Assembly: GCA_934047225.1 (NCBI GenBank)
Contig: OW204000.1
Coordinates: forward strand, 14,588,001-14,652,000
Direction of reading: 5' to 3'
Source: Ypsolopha sequella
Lineage: Eukaryota > Arthropoda > Insecta > Lepidoptera > Ypsolophidae
DNA: 64,000 nt
The translations under genes were made by a program, and so were the position numbers. This document shows, one piece after another, positions 1 to 39,477 of the stretch (position 1 is its first letter; each line of letters opens with the position of its first letter). The notes beneath the pieces are model-generated. The model saw nothing but the letters and a program-made list of their open reading frames with translations, had not been told where the DNA came from and did no database searches.

Positions 1-443
1 AAAATATAAAATCCGGGTACTAAGTTTCATTCGTTCACCAATAAAGTTAAGAATTCCAGTTTTTAAGTATGTGCCAACTGAGCAATGTATGTAAGGGAGT
101 TACTAATTGAATATTTTATCGTCTCCAAAATGCACTGTATTGCTAGCGGACAACCCTACTTGTACCAAAATTCAGACCAACTTGGTTATCAGGGTGGCGT
201 TTGCGATCCGGACCCTAACCTGCGCGGGCCCCCCAGTCTTACTACCTATATGAAAAAAAGTTCATTATCTTCGTCTAACGATTCTAAAAAAACTATACTT
301 ACCTATTTCATAATTTTTCTCAATAGACAAAGCATATTTTTCGAAAACAGGAATTTTTTGCAATAGATATTAATTGCATTAATTTGTATTTATCATCTAG
401 GCTCGTTATTTTACGAATTTAAAAAAAAAACTTAATCTTCAGG

Positions 444-1075
444 CTAGCAATCAAAAATAATAATTAAGCAGGTTTCAAGCAAGTCAAAGGCTTTCTCATA
501 GTCCATGAATGCCAGACACAATAGACTGTTATACTCTTCATTCGGAATGATTTGCCACACTGTGTGTATGTGTTCTATAGTGCTGAACCCTTTGCAAAAC
601 ACAGTGTGCTCCGAACGCTGGTACTCATGGAATATTTGGGTAAGATGGTTCATGATTACCCTCGAGAAAAACATGGATCAGAAGTATTATAGGTTGGTGG
701 TTCTTGAGGAGCATTTTATTTCTTTTTTGAAGAACAAAACAACCGCTCTTTTTAACCAAGTCTTCGGTACATTACTGTTGTGAAGGATGGTATTAAAGTG
801 CTTCTGTAGCCCCTTCAGGACAGGTGTCCCTGCGGCTTTCAGAAATTCCGCCTTTGCTAAAAGAAGTGGAAACGCCCTTGGGATAATAGAATGCCAAAGC
901 TCCAAGCAATGGGAATTGGACGAAATAGCTCCAAATCATCCTCACCCAGGGCATTAGGAGACGAGTGCGCTCTTAATATCTCCATTACCAAAGTCAGACT
1001 AGACTCAGAAGCATTTTTCACAATGAGGATTAATTTTGTTACTTTGTTTACTTCGTCAAGTTACTTAAGGGAGAG
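444..1075 (-). pseudogene. Degenerate non-LTR retrotransposon (RTE-like) reverse transcriptase fragment
   Basis: On the minus strand two adjacent open stretches (674-444 and 905-687) read like consecutive pieces of a non-LTR reverse transcriptase. The first contains 'GFSTIEHIHTV' followed by 'LAFMDYEKAFD', which matches the RT region with the F/VDYEKAFD catalytic block of RTE-type LINEs. The second ends in 'KRAVVLFFKKE', which resembles the 'W..a.vvlf.KKG' segment that precedes it. The pieces lie in different frames with stops between them, and upstream sequence to about 1075 continues the resemblance weakly. No endonuclease or 3' tail is visible. This is a dead fragment; the clade is judged from motifs remembered, not searched. 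Confidence 0.7.
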
Positions 1076-1589
1076 ATAAGACTGAGACAGAATCTATTTA
1101 CTAATCATTTTGGAAGGGCCACTTTGTAAACGCAGTTTATTTACATAGCAAAGGATATTTTTTTGTTTATGTATCATTACTATCTTGATTAAATGGCTTT
1201 ACAAATCATTTAGAATTCAATAAACCAGAAGGCCACAAACCAAAAAATTTAATGTGACGACAAATGACAAATATTTACGCCTGAATTTTCAGGTCCTAAA
1301 ATTTACATTTCTGACAAGGTTTATGAACAACTTCAAAAATTGTTCATTTGGAGCTGTTTGTTTTCACTCCTGTGGTTGTGGAACAGGTGAGTTACATTTT
1401 TACCCCAGCGTTTAGGAAAGCAACCTAAGTTTAGTAGTCCCAGTTTAGTAATTACCCACTCACGGCTCCACCCCATGTGATTTGAATTATGCAATTAATG
1501 TGAAATTAAACATCAGTATTTTTAAACAGAAACGGTAGAAATGGTTCTACTTCTTTCTGAACCATCTCTGAAGATACCTTGGAAGAACC

Positions 1590-1860
1590 AGAATACCCAG
1601 TTATTTCGGAACCAGGTATACCCGGATGCATGCCCACCATGCCTGGGACCGATTGATGGCGGTATATCCATCCCCAATTGCCCAATTCACAGGCAGCGGC
1701 GTCACCAGTGCATACAGCACCGCCCTCACCGCCGCACCGCCTGCCCAGCGTGTGTGAGTATGGGCATTTCTTCCAAGAGGACCCCCATGAGTGGGCAAAT
1801 CTTGGAAAGGACTATGTCCAGCAGTAGACGACCCAGGCATGCATACTAAGATCATTTGGA
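1590..1860. repeat. Interspersed repeat fragment, GC-rich block
   Basis: A GC-rich island in AT-rich surroundings, open in two frames on opposite strands. It contains 'GGACTATGTCCAGCAGTAGA', which resembles the 3' end of common lepidopteran LINE copies. No domain is recognisable in either frame, so it is called a repeat remnant and not a gene. Confidence 0.4.
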
Positions 1861-3370
1861 TGCAACGTAGATTAGGATATTTAATTTAAACTACAAAATT
1901 GTGGAAAATTTCCGTTCTACCTTCTACCAAACCTACATCCACGATGCATGTACTGAAATTGTTAATACAAGGAATTCAATCGTAATAGAAAGATATTATC
2001 CTTACCTAAGTTTAACGTTGTGACCAAAGAATTTGTTCAAACCATTAGTAATCATAGCACAGCTTCCGTTGGTCGAAGATTACCAAAAATTTCAAGAAGG
2101 TAATTTCAACTAAACAAAACACACAAACGAAGCAAAATAAATTGCATTTCACCATAGCCGTTCATAAATTAAAACTTTCGTCAGTTTCCAACATTGACAG
2201 CAAGATAGCGTATACAATTTTCAACGCGTGCGACAGAGATGGCATTAGACCCCGTGTCGCAACCCCTAATTTATGAACGCGGCCCAGAGCTACCAGGAGC
2301 AAAAGAGGCGTGATCGTATGTACGCCAATTTCAAAAAAGTCGGGGAATTTTTTAAATGAAATGACCAAATCATGACCATATATTATGTAGCTTATGCTCT
2401 TCCTAGTGCATACCTAGTAAATAATATTACAATGGCAATGGCAGTTTTTTTGTAATTTCCATGGAAAAGTATTTATCCTGTCTTGAGTTTTTACTCAGTG
2501 GAAACGGGTAAAAACTCAGTATATATCATTTGACAGCATTTATCCACCACCACCACCCATCTTTAGCTGCCAACAATAAATTGCAAATTCCGCTATGTCT
2601 ATTGGGAAATCCCGTCAAAAATCCGATAAACTTACTTTTTATCCGTTAATAAATCTTACAAAAAAAAATGCTATACTATTTACGAAGTATCTTTATTATT
2701 TTTAATTGTGTCAAATAGAGTCAATTATTTGTTTGTAGTCGTTCTAGAACTATAGAAGTCGAAGGTTGACAATAAATTGAAATTTTTCATACCGTCCGTA
2801 CTGTTTACTGTTTACACTATCTAGCAAATGGTACGCGGAATTTGTTTTACTATGTCCATTTAAACCTATTTGTATGTTCAAACTTTATATTAAATGGCAG
2901 GAGGTTTGTTCGTGCCAAAACTCAATTGTTACCAACAATCAATAATTTTAGTTAGCCGTGGGTTTTATCATTCTGGATGCATATGTTTCCAGCCAAACCC
3001 GAGTTTAGGACAAATTAGTTTGGTCTTGGCCAAAACCTGTAGTAGGCACTACAACCTGTAGGCACTTACTGTAAATCTGGGTAACAACGCAATAAAGTAT
3101 GCACTTCAACATATTTCATCAGTACTTCGTCGAAAATTCCACTGTATATTTTAATGTGAATATGAGGATAAATCCGACAATATTGTGAAAATACTACATA
3201 TATATTTGTTTTCATCATATCTCTTAAGAGACGTTTATATACTTTTACATTTCCTATCAACGTTACAAACAATGACTTAATTTGTTCCCCGCGATGCCGG
3301 GAAAAAACGGGAGGGCAGCACTGTATAAGAAAAAAAAAGTGCTACATGATTTTTTTAGGAAGTTTCTATC
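1861..3370. other. AT-rich intergenic sequence, no gene seen
   Basis: Short ORFs only, none with recognisable similarity or low-complexity structure. Nothing can be supported here. Confidence 0.5.
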
Positions 3371-3981
3371 CCCGCGTTCCGAAATAGAATTATTTCGCTA
3401 AAATCGATTACGAAAGTATGAAGGAGCGGTTTTCCAGACTGACCTTGATCAAGCTTTCAGAGGTAAACACAGATGGCGTTACCCTGCTTTCAAGTGTCAA
3501 AAAGCAAAGATTATTTTTTAATCTGTGGGCAGCAAGATAAAAATTGTCAATTCAATTGTTAAATCCAACAACACCCTTCACAAAGACATTCCTATTTTGT
3601 TGTGTTTATATTGTGTTGTTTCCTATCTGTATTACTTACGTTAATAGCTTGGTGTTTCATTCAACTTTCAACATTGTCAGCCCATGCGTTGTAGCTAATT
3701 GTAAAAATATAGGAACACACAGTTTAACTAATTACGGAAAGAACAATCTTAGCAATAATACATTTGAGGCATGGATTGACCATAAAAAAACAAAGAAGCA
3801 AAGAAGAAATGTCAAAATCATAAGAATCCAGTGTTGCCAGGACGACATTTTTTGACACTTTTAGTACAGGCTGCGCCATCTATTGAGTCGTTCGGTACTA
3901 CTTTTTCTTTTTTAATTTGACTTTGAAAACCCCTCAGTGAATGGCTTATGATCCATTGTAATTCTATTACGGACCGCAGGG
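3371..3981. mobile_element. Terminal-inverted-repeat DNA element (about 610 bp)
   Basis: The ends are inverted copies: left CCCGCGTTCCGAAATAGAAT, right (reverse complement) CCTGCGGTCCGTAATAGAAT. A much shorter element with the same termini and subterminal sequence lies at 47699-47800. The interior has one 103-codon ORF (3544-3855) with no recognisable domain, so the element is non-autonomous. Superfamily not assigned. Confidence 0.6.
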
Positions 3982-4225
3982 TATTTGTCAGTCAGAATAA
4001 GAACTGCTATCACAGAGCACATAAAAAACTACTATCTTATTCTGAGTTTTGTCAGTTTCCGACGAACAGTACCGCGGTCTATATGGCGGTGAGCACCGTT
4101 CAATAGTACTCCGTCCATGGACTGGTTATTTACCTGTTCGTTCACGTGACTTCTTTGTATACCTTCACCTGATTCATCCTCGATTCATCACTTTCATAGA
4201 CTTAAGGTCACCTTGAGATGTATTA

Positions 4226-4361
4226 TCAACATCAACTTGAGATTGAAATTTGACGTGCGTGCGACGACGCCCGCCTAACATGCCATCTCTTTTGCACGCG
4301 TTGAATTTCGCATGCATTTGCTTCAAGTTGATACAAATGAGAATTACGCGGTAGAGCCCAT
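4226..4361. mobile_element. MITE copy, one end truncated
   Basis: Reverse-complement relative of the element at 35776-35942: both contain the block around GCATGCGAAATTCAACGCG and end in GAGAATTACGCGGTAGA. The left terminal repeat is missing here, so this is a truncated copy. Confidence 0.65.
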
Positions 4362-4371
4362 GGTCACTTTA

Positions 4372-4545
4372 GATATCGAATCGTTGGTTCAGTGTTTAAC
4401 AGTACTACATTGAAACTATTTGAAACCTGGTTTTAAGGTTCGCATCCTAGTCGGAAGATTTTCTTTTTTATCGGAGTTAGAAAATTTACGAAAATCTTTC
4501 ATCAAAAAGTCAATAATAGGTGTGACGACGAGCAAAGCGAATAAA
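4372..4545 (+). repeat. SINE-like repeat
   Basis: Shares an ordered series of blocks with 57175-57305: 'AGATATCGAA', a B-box-like 'GGTTCGCATCC' (GGTTCAAATCC in the other copy), a T-rich tract, 'GGAGTT.G.AAATTTACG' and 'GACGAGC.AAGCG'. This suggests a tRNA-derived SINE, though no complete tRNA head is clear. Confidence 0.4.
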
Positions 4546-5073
4546 TGTAAATATACACACATGAGGTGACATTAATTGATGAAATAACATAAGGTGACAT
4601 TAATTTATGCAGCTAAATTCAAACTGAAGCCGTCGTACCACCAGACAATATGAGTATGGAACCCTAAAAACAATATAGCAAATAATCCCCTTGCATTTTA
4701 AATGACCGACTTAACTTGATAAATAATTATAACTTGATAATGATTTTTACTTTTATTTTATGATAATCGTATGAACTAAGCTTTAAATGTCTTACGTCTT
4801 CAGTTTCCATTATAATGATGCAATGAAATTAACTCTTTAATCAACAATTTAACCACACTCCGAACCACAACGACAAAGTTCAGAGAACAAATTAACCTCA
4901 AATTCACGTGTCAAACGAGCAAGTTGCAAGGCTACCGATAAATAGGCAGTCCTTAGAGAAAGCGCTATTAATGGTGCTGCACCGTCATATAGAATAAACG
5001 ATGAGAATAAAATACTATTTAATTTTAACCGGGGGCACTTCTACGGTGTATTTACATGTATATGTATAATAAA
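4546..5073. other. Intergenic, nothing recognised
   Basis: AT-rich sequence with short direct repeats ('AGGTGACATTAATT' twice near 4565-4605). No gene or element boundary seen. Confidence 0.4.
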
Positions 5074-5222
5074 ACTGATTCTGAAGGCTTTAATTTTAGT
5101 TTTAGTGCTGTCAAAACTTATTTTTATCCATAGTGATTTAGCATGGATTTAGCATCTGTTCTTACATATGAACTATGTTGCAATGAACAAAAATTAGTAT
5201 TGACAGCACTAAAACTAAAAAA
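5074..5222. mobile_element. Mariner-like MITE, copy 1 (right end truncated)
   Basis: Left end carries the family terminal repeat (CTGATTCTGAAGGCTTTAAT) running into TTTTAGTTTTAGTGCTGTCA; the inverted partner TTGACAGCACTAAAACTAAA is at 5200-5219. The outermost right terminus found in the copies at 20628 and 35551 is absent. Confidence 0.75.
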
Positions 5223-5638
5223 CTAGGTACTTTACTGTCTTTGATTTAGACATGGCCCCATCCATAGATAAGTCTAAGTCTATGCATGGCCCCAATATTC
5301 AATAACTCGTATGTTTTCAAACGGTTTCCAAATCTGACAGGGGGGCGCAGCTGTCAAACAAGAGGTATGGTAGCGACGTTAGTTCTGATTTTGCACACAA
5401 CCAATCCACGCGCCATAGATTTTTGTGGCATTGTAATGTAAACGGATGCCACGGATGATGTTTCCAGTTTTTGTTTATGCTAAACTTAAGTTCTTTCATT
5501 CAATTCTATTCGTTCGTTCGTTTCGTTCATTCGATATCCGCTGGTGAGAGGATTTTCTCACAACTTTTTTTGCGGCAAAATTTATTGATTTTTCGCTATA
5601 AATTCTCATATTAGGTATTATATTTACAATCACGTAAC

Positions 5639-32243
<26,605 letters not shown>

Positions 32244-33984
32244 ATAACCTCAACTAGTCTAAACCTTGCACTTCCCCATTTTAATTCTAATAAACAGTAA
32301 TAGACCTTTGATTATCATGCATATTGCCCTAAAATGTTAATTCTCATTTACTTACCAAATACGTAGTAATATGCATTTGTACATTATCTTTTATTTATTT
32401 AAGAATATTATTATGAATAAATTCATCGTTCATATAGTTAAGTACTCTGTTTTATTTATACAACTCGGTTACTAAGAGAATGGGCCTCGCTGGAATGTGA
32501 CACCTCTCCCGCTTCTCCGCTCACCTCCCCGCGGTCGTCCTTTCGCGTCAGTACGGTTCGCATGTTTGTCACCGATACATATAGCTACTTTTGTCTCTTG
32601 ACATAACGTTCAGTTTTTTTAATAGGCATGTTAAGTTTTTTGCTAAATTGTGAAAAGCGAAAGCGAATTCATGACAGGCATCGTACCTTTATATCATAGT
32701 GATGATACTGAATTATGAATCGTAACTAAGTACTTTTAGTAATAATATGAAATAAAAAACTAAAAAGTCGTAACTGTAATAATTTATTATGAATCTCATC
32801 TTAAAATAGTCCTCATTCAATAATTATATAATTGATAATCACAATTCATAGATAGCGCTGAATAAATTAAGTGCATTTTCTGTACATAATGATGTATTGG
32901 AATAAAACTAATATTGTCATCAATTTTCATTCACTGTTATGTTTTTCAAATCTAACACAACATAGTTACCTAGAGTTTTCACAAACATTCGTTTAAGTTT
33001 CATAATTAATATTCTTATTGCTGCTTTTTTGCACACCGTACCCATGCATCGCAGTGACGTCATCGACGCCAGGCCCATTCTTTCGGTAACCGGGTTGTAA
33101 AGTAACCCTTTGCCGGTGGCTTCCACGTTGCCGCAATAAAAGACTGTTCAGATAACGCGCAATCCAAAAAATATATAAAAATATATATTTTCAAAATAGA
33201 GCAAACTTAATTCTGATGTAAAACTTCGTAAAACGAATTTTGAAAATATTCAAGTTTTATAACATATATTATGCAGCCGTTTCCTTAGACCAATGGTCTA
33301 AGGTCGTTTCCTACGGACTCTGGAGGAGCCCAAACTTAAGTGTGATTTGAAAATAACTATTTCACCTCACTAGCTCGAAAAGCGCGCCTTTGCTGCTTAA
33401 AACCAGTGAGCAAAAGACAAAATTATTTAAAATTTTTGTGTTCCGAATTAACATAGGAACTTACTTTTCGTGTTCCGAATTGACACAAGAACTTGCAATA
33501 CATAACGAGATCACAGGACAGGTGGCCAGCCACCACCGGCTTGACTTGAGTACTACATAATTAACTTGCGATTTACAAATTTACACGAAGTGAGCAGGCA
33601 CAACAACAATAAATGCCGCCGTTTAATAATGACAACTCAATTGGTCTCAAGTTCTGGAAACTATTACCATAGAAACTAGCAAAACCGATATGTAAGATTT
33701 TTGAAGACTACAAAAATAAAATCTGGCTCAAAAAGACAGTGTATCCAGAGCTGCAAAACAAGACTGCATAAGAAAAATGCTTCACAGGCATGTGTGTGTT
33801 CTTCTGTATGCATATAAGTTTTAAACGCGCACACATAGTCGCTGCGGTGAAGGAAGATATCCTCTGCCAAAATAAAATTCCTAAACAAAAAATAAATGGA
33901 TTGAATGGAACGGGAACTTGCGGAGAACAAATCGTATCTATTTTTGTTGTTTATTCTAAATGAACGAAGAAATTCACTTAAACT
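32244..33984. other. Thioesterase 3' UTR and intergenic region before oxt
   Basis: AATAAA hexamers at 32289-32294 and 32416-32421 are candidate polyadenylation signals for the thioesterase; a GT/T-rich stretch follows the second. A GC-rich patch near 32500-32550 is otherwise unexplained. The oxt promoter should lie within the last few hundred bases, but no TATA or initiator is convincing. Confidence 0.55.
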
Positions 33985-36900
33985 ATGGCCATTGCCTGTC
34001 GTAGAATATATTTCAAATACTTAAAATGTCTTATCTTCATAGTTTTGATCGCATTTTTTGTACAAATTTTGATAGCCTTAAACTTCGTCCCTGCAGACAG
34101 TGATAACATGATAAATGGGCATATTTCGTTTAAAACAAACATTGGAGACGTATCCGCTAGGAAGTCGAACCCTGGGTTTGAAGATGATGAAGATTTATCA
34201 GTGAAAAGTAGTAAGCAACATGTTTCTGCTTTGAGATTAGAAGAGCTAGATTTTAAGCCAGCTTGTGAGATAAATAGTAGGGAAGCTATCTCGGCTATAC
34301 ACCGTGCTAAAACTCAAAATTGCAAAAAGCAAATTGTGAACAAAACATGTCTCATACAAAGTGGCACATTTTACCCAAAAGAGCTACCAAATAATTGTGC
34401 TAAGAGGGGCATGTCGTATGGTAGACACTTGGGTTGTTACCAAGATGAGAAGAAACTGAGGTTACTGTCAAGTTTCTATGGTAATTATGCCAATACCAAT
34501 AGTCACTCAGCTTGCTTAGATATATGTGTGCAAGCAGGATTCCCTTATGCCGGAGTGCAGTATGGGTAAGAATATTGACTTGACAACTTATTTTAATCCC
34601 TTTCTATTGATCTGTCTTTCTAGCCCATTTATTACTACCATAGAAGTTAGTTTTTAAACTTCTCTACAAGAAGTGGAAAAGATTACCTATCCAATGGATT
34701 TTACTTAAAATATATTATCTCGAGTCAAACAATAATTTAATAAAAATAATTTTTAATTTTAATTTTAATAATTTTTATTTGGAAACCCAACAGTCAATTA
34801 CAATATGCTTATTTAAAAAAACATTGTCATTTTAAATAATAGTGGTAAACTTATAAGTATACAAACAAAGACCAATTATAGGGTTTCACAAAAGTTTTTA
34901 ACTGTCAAATAATATTTGAAAGTAGTCTAATCTAGAAAAAAATAAATAATTACATCTTGAAAAACGAAAATTTTGAAGTAAAGCATGGGTCGGTTGCACT
35001 ATGTTCATTTTACAAAAATTCAAGTTATTCCAAAAACAAAAAATACCAACTGACAAATCCGAAAATCGGTCAGTCAATATGATATCATAATAGTACATCT
35101 TTATTTTAACGCTTCACAATTCACATGAACGGGTTTCGATGTAGAAGTTGTAAACAACTCGAGCGATCATTTTGTGGCTAATGAATTGTGGTAGCGTATG
35201 AGTAAGTTACTGTGTCTTTATTGAAGGAAAAATATTTATTAGTACTTACTTAAGTGTAAATTTGATTTTAATAAGAATAATAGTTTTACATTATTATTTA
35301 TTTTCAAATTCCAGTTCGGAGTGTTTCTGTGGTGATACCAAACCACCAGCCTCAGCCCAGATTGATGACTCTTCATGTGACATGCCCTGCCCTAGTGACT
35401 CTACCAAAAGATGTGGAGGATACTTTACTATGAATGTCTTTGAAACAGGGCTTGCAAGTGAGTCCTCTTATATTAAATTATTTCATATTGGTCAATATTT
35501 AAATAAAATGAAACTGAAATACCTACATTCATTATTTTGATAAAATATTAAAGCCGATTCTGAAGGCTTTAGTTTTAGTTTTAGTGCTGTCAAAACTAAA
35601 TTTTCTTCACTGCAAAATAGTTCATAAGTGTTAAAAACAGAAGCTGAATTAATTTGGAAAATTAGAGTTTTGACAGCACTTAAACTAAAATCACAGCCTA
35701 CAGAATCAGCTTTACTACCTGATTAATTTTGACTTGCTTTTTTGATGACCCTTTGCATTAGCATCTTATTAGACCAGGGGCTCTACCGCGTAATTCTCAT
35801 TTGTATCAACTTCAAACAAATGCATGCGAAATTCAACGCGTGCAAAAGAGATGCCATGTTAGGCGGGCGTCGTCGCACGCACGTCATATTTCAATCTCAA
35901 GTTGATGTTGATGAAAATGAGAATTACGCGGTAGACCCACTGACTACTTTTAGCTGTCAACATAGACAATATTTTTACAATGGTTTGAAGTGTTGCTTAA
36001 CAACTGTAACAAGGTATCTTTATGGTGTTTTCAGAGTTTGCATCACAGATACCAAAAACATCAAGTGGGGATGCTAAAGAAGGATCTGTCAAAGTAATTT
36101 TCCTTTTGACACTCAATGGGCGTGCCTTGAGACAAGTGCACCGCTTGATAAATGCTCTTTACAGAATTGATCATTACTTCTACATACATGTTGATGCTGT
36201 GAGTAAAGAAAACATTACTGTACTAGTGGGTAATTTATTTATTTAGGGATATTAAGATAGTGCATTCAATTATAGATTCTCTATAACAATTGATTTACAA
36301 CTTTTACCATAGACTTTGAGCATGATATTATGCTTCCTGCCATTTTACAAATTAATAATTAAACTTACCTTTATTTCCTACTTTCAGAGACAAGACTACC
36401 TCCATCGTGAGTTATCTCAATTGGAAAATCAATTTCCTAACATTAAATTGGCTTCAAATAGATTCTCCACAATATGGGGAGGAGCATCACTGTTGCAAAT
36501 GCTTCTTTCAGCCATGAAAGATATATTTGCATTAGGATGGCAGTGGGATTTCGTAATTAATCTAAGTGAAAGTGACTTTCCCATAAAATCATTAGAAAAT
36601 CTGGAAAGATTTTTATCATTGAATAAAGGTCTAAATTTTGTCAAATCTCATGGAAGGGAAGTTCAGAGATTTATAAAGAAGCAAGGTTTAGATAAAACCT
36701 TTATTGAATGTGAGACACACATGTGGCGCATCGGTGAGAGGAAATTGCCGAAGGGAATAACAATAGATGGTGGAAGTGACTGGATAGCATTATCACCAGA
36801 ATTTGTTTCATATGTAGTGGGAGAACAAGATGAACTGTTAGCAGGGTTAGACACAATCTTTCAGCACACTCTGTTACCTGCTGAATCATTCTTTCACACA

Positions 36901-38199
36901 GCTCTTAGAAATTCCAAGTTTTGCAACACTTACGTGGACAACAATTTACACGTTACCAACTGGAAAAGAAAACTGGGGTGTAAATGTCAATACAAGCATG
37001 TCGTAGACTGGTGTGGATGTTCACCTAATGATTTTCGGCCTGAGGATTGGCCCAAGATCCAAAGCACACAAGATCACCAGTTATTTTTTGCAAGGAAGTT
37101 TGAACCTATCATCAACCAAGAAATAATTACAAGAGTTGAACTTTTGATTGGATTTAATGATCATCAGTTGATACCTAACCTAGACGCCTATTGGCAAAGT
37201 ATATATAATACTAATGATTTGACTGCAAGCAGTGATGATACACTGTTAACTCACGCAAATACTATTGTGCGTCACAATGCAAAAATCATGTTAGAAGAAG
37301 ATTGCCTCATAGAGCCAGGAGAAATAATAGAAATAAATACATACAGTGAAGCTGATGTTTACCGAGGCAATTTGATAAAACACAAAGTATTGATTAATAA
37401 TGAGAGACATGCAATTATAGAAACATGGTATAAGCCACTAAAAAGTTTAATTTTAAATGAGCAAAGTAGTTTAGCAGAGTACATAAAGATATTCAAAGTG
37501 AGCTCAGACTATGATCAAAAAGAAATGACCTTTAAAAACTTTGCTAATATTCTCGGGCCTCTATCTGAACCAGTATTATTGTATCAGCTATCACCTCTTT
37601 CTGATAAGAAGATTGACAATTTAACACTAGTGTGGTTAGATTCAGCAGGACTAGTTGCTGATGTCAATCAAATTCATATAGATGAAAATAATTTGACAAA
37701 TTTTGTTAAACCAAATCTGAAGATGCCTTTGTTACCAGGTATCTGGAAAGTATATTTATCAGAGGGACCCCATTTAATTGTACAGACCAAGTTCCTGATT
37801 ACACCATTAGAGTATTTTTCTGGCAAAGAAGTGTCTCATCAACAAGTTGATATAATCCATAGTGGTTCCCAAAGTTTTTATAAGAAACATTCTAATCTTA
37901 AACTACTTAACTTTTTACCTAGTCAAGAAGATGCTTTGTTATCACAAAAGATATCCCAATCGAATACCAAACGAGTGCAGCAAGATTTAATAGAATGGAT
38001 AGACAGTTTAAGTTACCTATTTTATAACGTTCTTAGTTCCTGTATACAAACTTCAACAAACACCTTATTTAATGTAGGTTTATGTGGTAAACACAGATTT
38101 AAAGACTGTTCGAAAAGTAGATGGAGTTCCCTTTCTCCTGACCCTAAAGGGCATGTAGGTATTTTAAATAAACACACAGGTCGATTAGACCGAGTATGA
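33985..38199 (+). CDS. oxt: Peptide O-xylosyltransferase, four exons
   Basis: A Golgi type II membrane glycosyltransferase (GT14). It transfers xylose from UDP-xylose to serine of proteoglycan core proteins, starting glycosaminoglycan chains. Exons 33985-34565, 35315-35457, 36035-36198, 36388-38199 with GT/AG junctions; total 2700 nt, 899 residues. Residues about 15-34 form a signal anchor. A WSC domain (about 148-241, LGCYQDEK ... CGDTKPP ... RCGGYF) is typical of this enzyme. The GT14 domain starts about 258 (VKVIFLLTLNGRA) and includes STIWGGASLL, WQWDFVINLSESDFP, GGSDW and the Cys-rich GCKCQYKHVVDWCGCSPNDF. The C-terminal xylosyltransferase region follows. The start is fixed by an in-frame TAA two codons upstream. 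Intron 2 holds two MITEs. Confidence 0.96.
34566..35314. other. oxt: oxt intron 1
   Basis: AT-rich intron between a GTAAGA donor and a TTCCAG acceptor. No element recognised. Confidence 0.8.
35551..35712. mobile_element. Mariner-like MITE, copy 3 (162 bp) in oxt intron 2
   Basis: TA on each side; left AAGCCGATTCTGAAGGCTTT, right inverse AGAATCAGCTT. The interior is almost identical to copy 5 (63826), including TCTTCACTGCAAAATAGTTC. Confidence 0.87.
35776..35942. mobile_element. MITE (167 bp) in oxt intron 2
   Basis: Termini CAGGGGCTCTACCGCGTAAT and its inverse ATTACGCGGTAGACCCACTG. The interior matches the truncated copy at 4226-4361 in reverse orientation. No matching target duplication is visible. 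Confidence 0.75.
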
Positions 38200-38349
38200 C
38201 ATTTTAATTGTAACTCTAGTCCTGCATAGTACATACTTAGCTTAAGTTTGTTTGAGGTTGTAAAGTACAATGTATGTATCATTGTTTTTAACATGTGAAA
38301 TGTAAAAATCGATCAAATACATGGGTATTATATTTTACTATATAAATAC

Positions 38350-38603
38350 GTCGTCACGACTTCCGAGTGTAGATTGTGAAATGTATGCCGCAGTCCACAC
38401 TCGTACACTTACTTTTACTCGACGATTGTTTCATCCCAACGTGATAAGTAGTGAGCCCTAATCGCCGTACATCGGGCACTAATTGGACCCACAGTTTAAC
38501 GTACCTTCCGAAGCACGCTGACCGAACACACGTGCCCCTACGGGATTTGAACTCGCGACCTCCGAATTAGTAGTCGGGTATTCGAACTTTAACCACAGAG
38601 GCT
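38350..38603 (-). repeat. tRNA-derived SINE
   Basis: On the minus strand the head (38602-38533) has a tRNA-like 7-bp acceptor pairing (GCCTCTG with TAGGGGC), an A-box-like TGTGGTTAAAG and a B-box GAGTTCAAATCCC. It continues through GCGTGCTTCGGAAGGTACGT and the CATCCCAACGTGATAAG tail shared with the SINE at 17607. It lies between the convergent oxt and RecQ4 genes. Confidence 0.8.
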
Positions 38604-38890
38604 GTCTATATTATAGCATGTCACAGTTGCTTCAATTGTCTTGAGCATAACTGCCAATGGGGTACCTATAATAAAAGTTCTAGCGGGGGGAGTGTTACAG
38701 TACATGCGCGACATCTGTCTCAAATGTCAAGACGTGTGACTAAAACTGTAGGTAGTTGATGTTATTATTATGTGCCATTCATTTACTATATTAAGTATTT
38801 TGTTTGTTCACCAATGGATGAGATTTTTACAGCAGTTTTCAATATAAGTATGGAAAGATAAGATTTTGAATCTACACGGTCACTATAAAA

Positions 38891-39009
38891 ATTATTAGGA
38901 GTACGGGACTGCACCAACCAGACATCCCGCGACCATGGCAGATTTAACTCTGCCGAAAATTCGGGAAAATATAAAAACCAAACACAGTGAGTCCCGTACT
39001 CCTAATAAT
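38891..39009. mobile_element. Short TIR element (119 bp)
   Basis: ATTATTAGGAGTACGGGACT at the left and its exact inverse AGTCCCGTACTCCTAATAAT at the right. Non-coding. Confidence 0.8.
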
Positions 39010-39452
39010 GTTTAAGTATGGAAACTTGTTATGAAAAAAAAAATTATATGTAACCATTTGGCTGTTCTTTGTAAATATTGATAGATTATGTAGATAAACA
39101 GTTTAAATTAATGGGCACACATAAGTAATACATTTCTAGGTCTTTTGGACACGGCATCAGTTGCAGATAATACTTGTTTTGAAAACTGCTTATTAAACAT
39201 CTTACAAGTAGATTTAATATTCTAAATTTTAGAATCAAATGACCTAATTACATATTGAGCTTGTTCAATATTTTACAATATAATGTAAATTTACATGCAT
39301 ATTATATGGAATATTGTTCTTACTATTTGATTTAAATAGAACCGTTAGTGAGCCAGGTTTCTAATCATATTATACTTGTTAAGTATTTAAGGCCTTGGAG
39401 AAACTAGAACAATTTTATAAAACAATGAAAGGCAATAATTTTTTAAATGTTG

Positions 39453-39458
39453 TTTATT
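39453..39458 (-). terminator. Polyadenylation signal of RecQ4 (AATAAA on minus)
   Basis: TTTATT on + reads AATAAA on -, about 20 bp past the RecQ4 stop codon. Confidence 0.6.
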
Positions 39459-39477
39459 TAAATAAAACAGTTCAATT

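Larger units (their letters stand above)
38604..39477. other. Convergent intergenic space between oxt and RecQ4
   Basis: AT-rich; contains the MITE at 38891-39009 and the RecQ4 polyadenylation signal. No ORF of note. Confidence 0.6.

Noticed and set aside
3544..3855. 103-codon + ORF inside the TIR element
   Set aside because: No similarity to a transposase and AT-rich; likely chance.
32920..33126. 68-codon minus-strand ORF between the thioesterase and oxt
   Set aside because: No recognisable motif, upstream context or splice sites; could be a small gene but cannot be supported.
33985..38199. Minus-strand ORFs within oxt exons (for example 36429-36644 and 38022-38294)
   Set aside because: Shadow frames of a clear coding exon.
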